NCBI GenBank assembly: GCA_035701465.1
Contig: DASSMU010000190.1
Coordinates: forward strand, 1-6,130
Reading direction: 5' to 3'
Length of the DNA stretch: 6,130 nt
Source: VRUE01 sp035701465
GTDB lineage: Bacteria > Actinomycetota > Thermoleophilia > Solirubrobacterales > 70-9
Positions 1-4,663 of the stretch are shown one piece after another. Both the position numbers and the translations under genes were made by a program. The notes beneath the pieces are model-generated. The model made no database searches. It was not told where the DNA came from and saw nothing but the letters and a program-made list of their open reading frames with translations. Each line of letters starts with the position of its first letter. Positions within the stretch are counted from its first letter, which is position 1.

Positions 1-307
1 TGGCCATCAGGTTGTGGTACCAGGCGGGGTGCTTGGGGAAGCCGCCCTTGGAGGCGACGATCAGCAGGTTGTCGCCGTCGCGGGTGTAGAGGAGGGGGGA
101 GGTCCGCTTGGTCCCGCTCTTCGCCCCGACGTGGTCGAGCAGCAGCACCTTGCCGCCTCGCACTCCCGGCATCGCGTCGAGGCGCCCACCGCTTACGCGG
201 TAGAGCCACGTGTGCAGGCCCATGAAGCGACGGAGGGCAGGCCAGGTCCGGTCCGCCAGGTCGAGGTAGCGGGGCGCCCGCCTGCCCTCTGTCGCCGTGG
301 GGCTCAG
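1..307 (-). CDS. Ddn-type deazaflavin (F420)-dependent nitroreductase family protein, 3' end outside window
   Basis: The reverse strand gives about 102 codons with the hallmarks of the Ddn/DUF385 nitroreductase family. There is an N-terminal helix ending in HTWLYRVSGG (residues 32-41), a strand with LLLDHVGAKSGTKRTSPLLY (about 55-74), then LLIVASKGGFPKHPAWYHNL (81-100), the conserved segment near the deazaflavin. The family binds F420 in a split beta-barrel and reduces quinones, nitro compounds or other acceptors, often at the membrane; the substrate here cannot be told. The start is uncertain. The only conventional in-frame start is ATG at 223 (residue 29), which would remove the N-terminal helix that family members have. 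No ATG, GTG or TTG occurs in frame between there and the SDR gene. CTG at 307-305 overlaps the SDR stop (CTGA), with a run of six G about 8 nt upstream as a possible ribosome site. The C-terminus lies off the left edge. Family assignment is firm; the start is inference. Confidence 0.85.
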   Translation of the reverse strand, partial: MSPTATEGRRAPRYLDLADRTWPALRRFMGLHTWLYRVSGGRLDAMPGVRGGKVLLLDHVGAKSGTKRTSPLLYTRDGDNLLIVASKGGFPKHPAWYHNLMA

Positions 308-1134
308 GTGTACATCCCCCCGAACATGCCGCCGGTGACGTTGAGCACCTGGCCGTGGACGTAATTGGCAAGCGGGGAGCAGAGGAAGAGGATCGGGGCC
401 GATGCCTCCTCCGGCGTGGCGGGACGGCCGAGCGGAATGATCGCCGAGGCCATCGCCCGCATCTGCTCAGGGATGCCGAGCTCGATCTTCTCGCCGGTCG
501 GCGAGGTCATCTCGCCACCCTGCTCCTTGGCTGCGGTGAGGCGCGTTTCGACGAAGCCGAAGGCGACTGCGTTGACGTTGATCTTGAACTGGCCCCACTC
601 CTTGGCCAGCGTTTTGGTGAAGCCGACGACGGCCATCTTCGCCGCTGAGTAGTTGACCTGGCCGGCGTTTCCCATCATCCCCGAGGTCGAGGAGACGTTG
701 ACGATCTTGCGGAAGACCTCTTTGCCTTCGCCGCGCTCGGCCTTGGCCGCCTCGCGCCAGTGCGGGGCCAGCGCCCGCGCGACGCGGAAGGGCACGATCG
801 TGTGGATGTCGAGCATCGCCTGGAACTGCTCGTCGGTCATCTTGTGGGCGACGCTGTCCCAGGTGTAGCCGGCGTTGTTGACGACGATGTCGACGGTGCC
901 GAAGGCCTCGACGCCGGCGGCGACGAGCTGGTCGGCGGCCTCTGGCTTGGTCAGGTCGCCGGCGAAGACGGCGGTCTCGCCGTCGATCTCGCTCGAAGCC
1001 TGCTCGGCGACGTCGGCATCGAGGTCGTTGATCAGCACCTTGGCGCCCTCGCGGACAAACATCTCGGCCGTGGCCCGGCCGATTCCCCGTGCCGACCCGG
1101 TGACGATCGCCGCTTTCCCATCAAGAAGTCCCAT
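304..1134 (-). CDS. Short-chain dehydrogenase/reductase (SDR), FabG-like
   Basis: This 276-residue classical SDR is a cytoplasmic NAD(P)-dependent oxidoreductase of the FabG/3-hydroxyacyl type. Visible motifs are the nucleotide-binding TGSARGIG (12-19), D37 at the end of beta-2 (favours NAD(H) over NADP(H)), D60 after beta-3, NNAG (86-89), and the catalytic S149, Y162 and K166 in SSTSG...YSAAK. Residues 190-199 carry the segment after beta-6 but read AFGFVETRL rather than the usual PG. The helix-4 position usually held by the catalytic Asn is H111 in DIHTIVPF. Length is slightly above the usual 250 because of an insertion around 127-142 and a loop at 200-216. The ATG start is preceded by AAGGAG at 1151-1146, 11 nt away. 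A 92-nt gap with a 20-bp palindrome separates it from the VOC gene upstream, and the nitroreductase start overlaps its stop. The substrate is not identifiable; a hydroxyacyl-thioester or alcohol/ketone role is typical. Confidence 0.93.
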   Translation of the reverse strand: MGLLDGKAAIVTGSARGIGRATAEMFVREGAKVLINDLDADVAEQASSEIDGETAVFAGDLTKPEAADQLVAAGVEAFGTVDIVVNNAGYTWDSVAHKMTDEQFQAMLDIHTIVPFRVARALAPHWREAAKAERGEGKEVFRKIVNVSSTSGMMGNAGQVNYSAAKMAVVGFTKTLAKEWGQFKINVNAVAFGFVETRLTAAKEQGGEMTSPTGEKIELGIPEQMRAMASAIIPLGRPATPEEASAPILFLCSPLANYVHGQVLNVTGGMFGGMYT

Positions 1135-1197
1135 CAGTCTGCTTTCTCCTTCTCCATTCGTGAAAGTCGGCCCGGGAGGCTATCTGGAAAGGGCGCT

Positions 1198-1217
1198 GGC
1201 TGATTGGCCAGTCAGCC
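1198..1217. promoter_or_regulatory. 20-bp near-perfect palindrome, candidate operator upstream of SDR
   Basis: GGCTGATTGGCCAGTCAGCC reads the same on both strands except at one symmetric pair (positions 7 and 14). It lies 9 nt after the VOC stop codon and 64 nt before the SDR start on the minus strand. Length and symmetry are typical of operators for TetR-family repressors, which often control SDR genes in actinobacteria. No regulator gene is in the window. A terminator is the alternative, but no T-run follows on the minus strand and the mismatch would be a C/A pair in that RNA, so an operator is preferred. Confidence 0.45.
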
Positions 1218-1226
1218 GCTGGGCGG

Positions 1227-1646
1227 TCAGTTGAGCCTGACGCCGCCGTCCTCGGCGATCGTCCAGTGGGGGTTGTGGGCAACCTCCCAGGGATGGCCGT
1301 CGGGATCGAGGAAGACGGCGCTGTAGCCGCCCCAGAAGGTCTCCGCCGGCTCGCGGCCGATCGTCGCCCCGGCGCCGCGAGCCTCCTCGATCGCCGCGTC
1401 GACCTCCGCCGGGGAGCCGAAGTTGAGCGCCAGGGTCACGCCGCCCCAGCCGCCGCTGTCGGCGACGGTGCTGTCCTCGGCGAGCCTGGCGCGATCCCAG
1501 AGCGCGACGATCATGTCTCCGGCCTGGAAGAAGACGACGTCGTCGCCGGCCGCGGCGCCGGTGCTCCAGCCCAGCCCTTCGTAGAAGCTGCGCGCCCGCC
1601 CGAGATCGCTCACCCCGAGGGTGATCAGGTTGACGCGCTGCTTCAT
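1227..1646 (-). CDS. VOC (glyoxalase/bleomycin-resistance/dioxygenase superfamily) protein
   Basis: This 139-residue single-domain VOC protein has two beta-alpha-beta-beta-beta modules. The first is residues 4-50 (VNLITLGVSDLGRARSFYEGLGW) and the second about 70-125, ending in the family signature FLDPDGHPWEVAHNP (112-126). Metal-binding VOC enzymes place His/Gln and Glu on four strand positions. Here the first strand has L7/I8/T9 with no His, and the strand beginning GGVTLALNF also lacks one. Only E121 sits at a standard ligand position, so metal-dependent lyase or dioxygenase chemistry looks unlikely; a binding or resistance-type role is possible. The ATG lies 7 nt after the stop of the DUF4234 gene, implying co-transcription, and no strong Shine-Dalgarno sequence is seen, so translational coupling may serve. 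The substrate is unknown. Confidence 0.88.
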   Translation of the reverse strand: MKQRVNLITLGVSDLGRARSFYEGLGWSTGAAAGDDVVFFQAGDMIVALWDRARLAEDSTVADSGGWGGVTLALNFGSPAEVDAAIEEARGAGATIGREPAETFWGGYSAVFLDPDGHPWEVAHNPHWTIAEDGGVRLN

Positions 1647-1653
1647 CGACGGC

Positions 1654-2175
1654 TCAGCTTGCGGCTCCGGGGGGCGGTGGGTCCGCGGCGGGCGGCTGCG
1701 GCGCAGACGGGTCGGGCGGCAGCGGCGGCGGCATCTGGTCCGACGGCGCCCGCGGGGCCGGCTGGCCCTCGATCGGGTCGGCCTCGGCTTCCCAGGCGTG
1801 GTTCAGCGAGACCTGGATGTAGGCCCACAGCGCGGGGGCGATGAAGAGGTAGAGGACGATCGCGATCCAGCCGTTGAGCGGCTCCTGTCCGGCCAGGCGG
1901 GAGGCGCCCATCACGCGCTTGGTCCCGCGCCAGTAGGTGATCAGGGCCGGGACGATGATGATCCCACCCGGGAAGAGGGCCAGCACCGAGTTGGTCGGGT
2001 TCTGGCCGAGGTCGTAGCCCTTGGCCTTGCCGTAGTCGCGCATCTCGCGGTTGATCCGGTACCACCAGACGAGGTGGTAGATCCCCAGCGTGATGAGCGG
2101 CAAGAGCGCCGCCGCCCAGGGACTCCTGATCTTGACGCGATCCTGACTCTGCCGGAGCTGCATTTCGTAAGCCAT
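1654..2175 (-). CDS. DUF4234 family membrane protein with proline-rich tail
   Basis: This 173-residue protein carries a DUF4234-type core: VKIRSPWAAALLPLITLGIY (14-33), then the aromatic HLVWWYRINREMRDYG (34-49). Three membrane segments are visible at about 18-41, 63-82 and 103-124. The loop between segments 2 and 3 is basic. Residues 130-173 form a low-complexity tail with 17 prolines, which is probably disordered and is not part of the DUF4234 core as I know it. The function of the family is unknown. The ATG at 2175 is preceded by GAGGG with a 4-nt spacer. It is followed after 7 nt by the VOC gene and preceded, 65 nt away, by the ABM-like gene on the same strand. A longer overlapping minus-strand frame (1643-2371) was judged a shadow because this frame carries the membrane segments and family motif. 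Confidence 0.85.
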   Translation of the reverse strand: MAYEMQLRQSQDRVKIRSPWAAALLPLITLGIYHLVWWYRINREMRDYGKAKGYDLGQNPTNSVLALFPGGIIIVPALITYWRGTKRVMGASRLAGQEPLNGWIAIVLYLFIAPALWAYIQVSLNHAWEAEADPIEGQPAPRAPSDQMPPPLPPDPSAPQPPAADPPPPGAAS

Positions 2176-2200
2176 CTAACCCTCGTCTCTCCCCGCTCGT

Positions 2201-2217
2201 GGTCGGTCGCGCCGACC
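2201..2217. repeat. Small inverted repeat in the gap between ABM-like and DUF4234 genes
   Basis: GGTCGG and CCGACC form a 6-bp stem around a 5-nt loop (TCGCG). The repeat lies 23 nt after the stop of the ABM-like gene and 25 nt before the DUF4234 start on the minus strand. No T-run follows, so it is at best a weak terminator or an RNA-stability element within an operon. A TANNNT hexamer (TAGGGT on the minus strand, 2220-2215) overlaps it and could be a -10 box for DUF4234, but no matching -35 is visible. Confidence 0.25.
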
Positions 2218-2240
2218 CTATCCCACGGTCCGGCGAACCT

Positions 2241-2549
2241 CTACTCCATCGACCTTTCTTCGACCACCTCGAAGACCCCGTCGGCGCCGACCGATTCGAC
2301 GAACTCGCCGGCCTTGGCTCGGCGAGCCTCGTACTCGCTGTTGCCTTCCTGCTGCCCCGCGCGCAGTTCATCGAGCGTGCCGTCGAAGAAGCCGAAGGTG
2401 ACGATCTCGTTCTCGTCGGCGACGTTGCGGATCGCGTAGAAGCGCTTCCAGCCGGCCGGCGCCTCCATCTCGTCGTCGGGGATGAAGGCCTGCTTGAACT
2501 GCTCCATCGTCCCGGGCTTCAGCTTGCGGACCGTCAGTGCACAGTACAT
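2241..2549 (-). CDS. Small antibiotic-biosynthesis-monooxygenase (ABM)-like, dimeric alpha/beta-barrel protein
   Basis: This 102-residue protein starts MYCALTVRKLKPGTMEQFKQAF, a first strand and helix typical of the dimeric alpha/beta-barrel (ABM/EthD-like) fold. The strands FYAIRNVADENEIVTFGFFDG (about 37-57) and GVFEVVEE near the C-terminus complete the pattern. Such proteins are small cytosolic dimers that act as cofactor-free monooxygenases, haem-binding proteins or ligand-binding subunits. No catalytic residues can be assigned here, so the fold call is moderate and the function unknown. The start is well supported: AAAGGAG at 2561-2555 lies 5 nt before the ATG. A candidate -10 (TAGGAT, 2588-2583 on the minus strand) lies about 34 nt upstream of the start. 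It faces away from the flavodoxin gene and leads the same-strand series of genes to its left. Confidence 0.75.
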   Translation of the reverse strand: MYCALTVRKLKPGTMEQFKQAFIPDDEMEAPAGWKRFYAIRNVADENEIVTFGFFDGTLDELRAGQQEGNSEYEARRAKAGEFVESVGADGVFEVVEERSME

Positions 2550-2554
2550 ATGAG

Positions 2555-2561
2555 CTCCTTT
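2555..2561 (-). promoter_or_regulatory. Strong ribosome binding site for the ABM-like gene
   Basis: AAAGGAG on the minus strand with a 5-nt spacer (CTCAT) to the ATG at 2549. It fixes the start of the ABM-like gene. Confidence 0.8.
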
Positions 2562-2582
2562 CGTTGGCCCTGCCTGAGCCCG

Positions 2583-2588
2583 ATCCTA
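2583..2588 (-). promoter_or_regulatory. Candidate -10 box for the ABM-like gene
   Basis: TAGGAT on the minus strand fits the actinobacterial TANNNT pattern and would start RNA roughly 25 nt before the ATG, leaving room for the AAAGGAG site. The surrounding 13 bases CGTAGGATCGGGC recur exactly in the candidate promoter of the histidine phosphatase gene (4188-4200), which lends support. No clear -35 is seen. Confidence 0.4.
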
Positions 2589-2616
2589 CGCCCGTGGCGA
2601 ACCGGTTGCCGAAACG

Positions 2617-2657
2617 GGTCCGGGGGGCGATCCCGGACCGTTCGCGGCGTCGGTCCG
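2617..2657. repeat. Nested inverted repeats in the divergent ABM-like/flavodoxin intergenic region
   Basis: Two inverted repeats share a middle arm. The first is GGTCCGGG (2617-2624) with CCCGGACC (2632-2639), an 8-bp stem with a 7-nt loop. The second is CGGACCG (2634-2640) with CGGTCCG (2651-2657), a 7-bp stem with a 10-nt loop. Only one stem can form at a time. They lie about 70-110 nt before the flavodoxin start and could be operator half-sites (centre spacing 17-18 bp) or alternative leader hairpins. GGTCCG also occurs elsewhere in coding sequence in this window, so some of the pattern may be compositional. Confidence 0.4.
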
Positions 2658-2729
2658 TATCTCTCACCGTGAGGTCATGCGGGGGATCACCGATGACGGC
2701 ACGGATGCGAAGTGGCACCCTGAGACACG

Positions 2730-3242
2730 ATGAAGATGCTGGTCGCCTACGCCTCCAAGCGCGGCTCGACCGCCGAGATCGCCGAGGCGATCTCCGGGGT
2801 GCTGCGCCGGGATGGCATCTCGGTCGATTGCGAGGCTGTCGGGGACGTCAAGAGCGTCGACCCCTACGACGCGGTCATCCTCGGCAGCGCCGTGTACATC
2901 AAACGCTGGCGCGGCGACGCCAAGCACTTCCTGCGCCAACATCGCCGGGCGCTGGCGCAGCGACCGTTCTGGGTCTTCAGCTCCGGTCCGGCTGGCGACC
3001 CGGCCGAGGACAGGCCGGAGTGGGCGGAGCCGGCGAGCATCGTCGAGAAGGTGGAAAGGCTCGGAGGCCGCGGGCACGTCGTCTTCGGCGGCCGCCTGCC
3101 GGTCGAGCCGCACGGCCCGATCGAGAAGGCGATGGTGCAGAACACCCCCGCCGAGTACCGCGACCGGCGCGACTGGGACGAGATCCGGGCCTGGGCGACC
3201 TCGATCGCCGCGGAGTTGAAGACGGGGGCGGCGGCCGCATAG
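2730..3242 (+). CDS. Flavodoxin-domain protein, HemG-like (menaquinone-dependent protoporphyrinogen oxidase family)
   Basis: This 170-residue protein is a flavodoxin fold binding FMN. The phosphate-binding loop is ASKRGSTAEIA (8-18), with S9, S13 and T14 in the usual places. The second flavin loop is LGSAVYIKRWRG (51-62), and the third is FSSGP (83-87). This arrangement, with Y56-x-x-R-W, matches the HemG-like flavodoxin group that actinobacteria carry in several copies. True HemG oxidises protoporphyrinogen IX using quinones, but no haem gene is nearby, so a general electron-transfer or reductase role is equally possible. The start is taken at ATG 2730 (MKMLVAYASKRG); a second ATG is at 2736. 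No strong ribosome site precedes either. The upstream in-frame GTG at 2712 hits a stop immediately, so the start cannot lie further upstream. It converges on the SnoaL-like gene. Confidence 0.9.
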   Translation: MKMLVAYASKRGSTAEIAEAISGVLRRDGISVDCEAVGDVKSVDPYDAVILGSAVYIKRWRGDAKHFLRQHRRALAQRPFWVFSSGPAGDPAEDRPEWAEPASIVEKVERLGGRGHVVFGGRLPVEPHGPIEKAMVQNTPAEYRDRRDWDEIRAWATSIAAELKTGAAAA

Positions 3243-3247
3243 CGGCC
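3233..3247. terminator. Possible bidirectional hairpin between convergent flavodoxin and SnoaL-like genes
   Basis: GGCCGC, ATA, GCGGCC form a perfect 6-bp GC stem with a 3-nt loop spanning the flavodoxin stop codon (3240-3242). It lies 4 nt beyond the minus-strand SnoaL-like stop. There is no T-run on either side. Its position between convergent genes suggests a U-less terminator, but this is weak evidence in a GC-rich genome. Confidence 0.35.
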
Positions 3248-3251
3248 ACGG

Positions 3252-3674
3252 TCAGAGCTGGCCGATCGAGGCCAGGTACTCGTCTAGGGGCTTGGTCTTC
3301 TGCGTGTCCTCGTAGACCTCGTATTCGCGCAGCAGGCCCCAGGCGATGCGTCCCCAGAGCACGTAGCGGTTCTCGTAGACGCGCTCGCCAGCGGGGGAGT
3401 CGAGGTGGATGTGGCCGCGGACGCAGATCGTCTGCTTCCAGGGGAAGCCCTTGAGCACGACCTCGTCCGGGTAGATCTGCAGCCCCGCCGCGACGAAGCG
3501 CCTCAGCCAGCGCTCGTGCTCGTCCTTGCCTTCGATTTCAGTCGCCCAGGAGCTGTCGCCCGGGAAGCGGAAGCGAACGTCCTTCGCGTCGAGCCGCAGG
3601 GTCGGTCCGAGGTCACCCTCCCGGAGCTTTGCCATGTTGCGGGAGATCAGCTTCTTGGCCAGCCAGGACAGCAT
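3252..3674 (-). CDS. SnoaL-like / NTF2-fold protein
   Basis: The true gene encodes 140 residues beginning MLSWLAKKLISRNMAKLREGD. After the N-terminal helix comes the NTF2/SnoaL pattern: a strand and loop VRFRFPGDSSWA (33-44), a helix with GKDEHERWLRRF, and later strands including VVLKGFPWKQTICVRGHIHL and RVYENRYVLWGRIAWGLLREYEVYEDT. This cone-like fold hosts steroid isomerases, polyketide cyclases and many uncharacterised ligand-binding proteins; no catalytic dyad can be assigned with confidence. The same frame stays open up to 3926, but the extra 84 residues are arginine/serine-rich and overlap the histidine phosphatase gene out of frame. GAGGAGG at 3686-3680, 5 nt before ATG 3674, sets the start. 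It lies 64 nt downstream of the histidine phosphatase gene on the same strand, possibly co-transcribed. Confidence 0.85.
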   Translation of the reverse strand: MLSWLAKKLISRNMAKLREGDLGPTLRLDAKDVRFRFPGDSSWATEIEGKDEHERWLRRFVAAGLQIYPDEVVLKGFPWKQTICVRGHIHLDSPAGERVYENRYVLWGRIAWGLLREYEVYEDTQKTKPLDEYLASIGQL

Positions 3675-3679
3675 CGACG

Positions 3680-3686
3680 CCTCCTC
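3680..3686 (-). promoter_or_regulatory. Ribosome binding site that sets the SnoaL-like start
   Basis: GAGGAGG on the minus strand lies 5 nt (CGTCG) before ATG 3674. It argues for the 140-residue protein over the much longer open frame that runs on to 3926. Confidence 0.85.
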
Positions 3687-3738
3687 GGTCGCAGGGCGGG
3701 CCTGGAACGTAGCGCGTCGGCCCGGGCGTAACTGTGAC

Positions 3739-4185
3739 TCAGGCCGCAGTGGCGCCGGCCGCGATCGCCGCGAGGTCCTTGGGCCGCAGCAGCGCGACCA
3801 GGACGCTGCCGTCGACGATCGCCAGGCCGCCCTTGCGCAGCTTCGCGCTGGCGCCGGTGAGCCGGCCGACCTCAGCCGAGAAGTCTGGCTCGTGGCCGAC
3901 CAGGAGGACGTCGCCCCGGCCGGCACCGAGGCCGAGCGAGTCGAAGCGCCCGCCGCGCAGCTCCTCGGCGATCTCGGGCTCGAGGCCGAGCGCGTCGCAG
4001 GCGAGGCGGGCCGTCTCGGCCGCCCGCACCTTCGGGCTGGTCAGGCAGGCGTCGATGCCGGCGCCGAGCGCGGCCAGCGCCCGCCCGGCCGCCTCGGCCT
4101 GCCGCTCGCCCTTCGGGGTCAGTCTCCGCGCCGCGTCGTCGCCGTCGCCGGCCTCGGCGTCTCCGTGTCGCAGCAGGTAGATCAC
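3739..4185 (-). CDS. sixA: Histidine phosphatase (SixA-like phosphohistidine phosphatase)
   Basis: This 148-residue protein opens IYLLRHGDAEAGDGDDAARRLTPKGERQA, the classic start of the SixA branch of histidine phosphatases. R6-H7-G8 is the catalytic RHG, with H7 the nucleophile. R54 in SPKVRAAET and H98 in LLVGHEPDFS complete the phosphate pocket, and the acidic E75 region matches the usual proton donor. SixA proteins remove phosphate from histidine phosphotransfer or PTS proteins in the cytoplasm; the target here is unknown and no such protein is encoded nearby. The GTG start at 4185 is set by the motif beginning almost at once. No ribosome site precedes it, but TAGGAT lies 7 nt upstream, the spacing of a leaderless mRNA. 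It diverges from the DUF6636 gene with a 39-bp gap. The symbol is by family resemblance only. Confidence 0.92.
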   Translation of the reverse strand: MIYLLRHGDAEAGDGDDAARRLTPKGERQAEAAGRALAALGAGIDACLTSPKVRAAETARLACDALGLEPEIAEELRGGRFDSLGLGAGRGDVLLVGHEPDFSAEVGRLTGASAKLRKGGLAIVDGSVLVALLRPKDLAAIAAGATAA

Positions 4186-4192
4186 GCGCCCG

Positions 4193-4198
4193 ATCCTA
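4193..4198 (-). promoter_or_regulatory. -10 box for leaderless transcription of the histidine phosphatase gene
   Basis: TAGGAT on the minus strand ends 7 nt before the GTG start at 4185, so RNA would begin at or next to the start codon. No Shine-Dalgarno sequence is present. The 13-bp context (4188-4200) is identical to the candidate promoter at 2578-2590. No -35 box is recognisable. Confidence 0.55.
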
Positions 4199-4211
4199 CG
4201 GGTCGGGCCGC

Positions 4212-4217
4212 TATCCT
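4212..4217 (+). promoter_or_regulatory. -10 box for leaderless transcription of the DUF6636 gene
   Basis: TATCCT fits TANNNT and is separated from the GTG start at 4225 by 7 nt (CGACGGG), the spacing of leaderless actinobacterial genes. Its expected -35 zone (about 4189-4194) overlaps the -10 box of the divergent histidine phosphatase promoter. Confidence 0.55.
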
Positions 4218-4224
4218 CGACGGG

Positions 4225-4647
4225 GTGAAGAGGGTCGCCCTGCTCGCCGTCGCGATCGCCGTCCTAGCCCCCGCAACCGCGTCGGCCTTCCAGCTCCGGA
4301 TCTTCCACGCGCCCGGCGGCAACATCGGCTGCGCGATGATCTTCGGCAAGGAAGCCCGCGGTGGCGAGGCCCGCTGCGACATCGCCGAACACACCTGGCC
4401 GACGCCGCCGACGCCGAAATCCTGCGAACTCGACTACGGCCAGGGCCTCGTCGTCGGCCCGCACCGCAAGGCCGGCTTCGTCTGCGCCGGCGACACCGTC
4501 CTGCACCAGGGCAAGGTCCTCGCGGTCGGCCACGCAACCAAGCTCGGCCCCTACAAGTGCAAGGTCCTGCCGGGCGCGGTGCGATGCGTCAACCGCGACA
4601 GCGGCCACGGCTTCATGCTCTCGCGAAGCGTCGCCAAGCGGTTCTAG
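4225..4647 (+). CDS. Secreted DUF6636 family protein, six cysteines
   Basis: The protein of 140 residues starts at GTG with MKRVALLAVAIAVLAPATASA, a Sec signal peptide probably cut after A21 (AxA motif). The mature part matches DUF6636: FHAPGGNIGCAM (27-38), EARCDIAEHTW (48-58), a cysteine at 67 followed by the DYGQGLVV strand, FVCAGDTV (85-92), and a closing VRCVNRDSGHGFMLSR (119-134). Cysteines at 36, 51, 67, 87, 112 and 121 probably form three disulphides outside the cell. The function of the family is unknown. The frame is open far upstream to 3526, but that part is a shadow of the histidine phosphatase gene. The signal peptide and the TATCCT box 7 nt before the GTG fix this start. It converges on the amidase gene 16 bp away. 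Confidence 0.88.
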   Translation: MKRVALLAVAIAVLAPATASAFQLRIFHAPGGNIGCAMIFGKEARGGEARCDIAEHTWPTPPTPKSCELDYGQGLVVGPHRKAGFVCAGDTVLHQGKVLAVGHATKLGPYKCKVLPGAVRCVNRDSGHGFMLSRSVAKRF

Positions 4648-4663
4648 CGCCGGCGCCGAGAGC

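Noticed and set aside
1134..1157. Seven-codon upstream frame (MEKEKAD) ending in TGATG over the SDR start
   Set aside because: It is made almost wholly of the purine-rich ribosome site sequence and is too short to distinguish from chance.
1266..2439. Two long plus-strand open frames over the VOC, DUF4234 and ABM-like genes
   Set aside because: Translations are Arg/Gly/Pro-rich with no family motifs, while the minus strand carries recognisable proteins. Long antisense frames are normal at this GC content.
2537..3454. 305-codon plus-strand frame overlapping the flavodoxin gene
   Set aside because: The product is Arg/Gly repeats with no motif, while the flavodoxin frame has all three FMN loops.
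3675..3926. Open frame extending the SnoaL-like protein by 84 residues upstream
   Set aside because: The added part is low-complexity Arg/Ser/Ala, overlaps the histidine phosphatase gene out of frame, and a GAGGAGG site marks ATG 3674 as the start.
3526..4224. Long plus-strand frame running into the DUF6636 gene
   Set aside because: It is the antisense shadow of the SnoaL-like and histidine phosphatase genes; the real protein starts at GTG 4225 with a signal peptide.
4647..4656. 10-bp perfect palindrome GCGCCGGCGC between the DUF6636 and amidase genes
   Set aside because: It has no loop or T-run to act as a terminator and such GC palindromes are frequent by chance at this composition.
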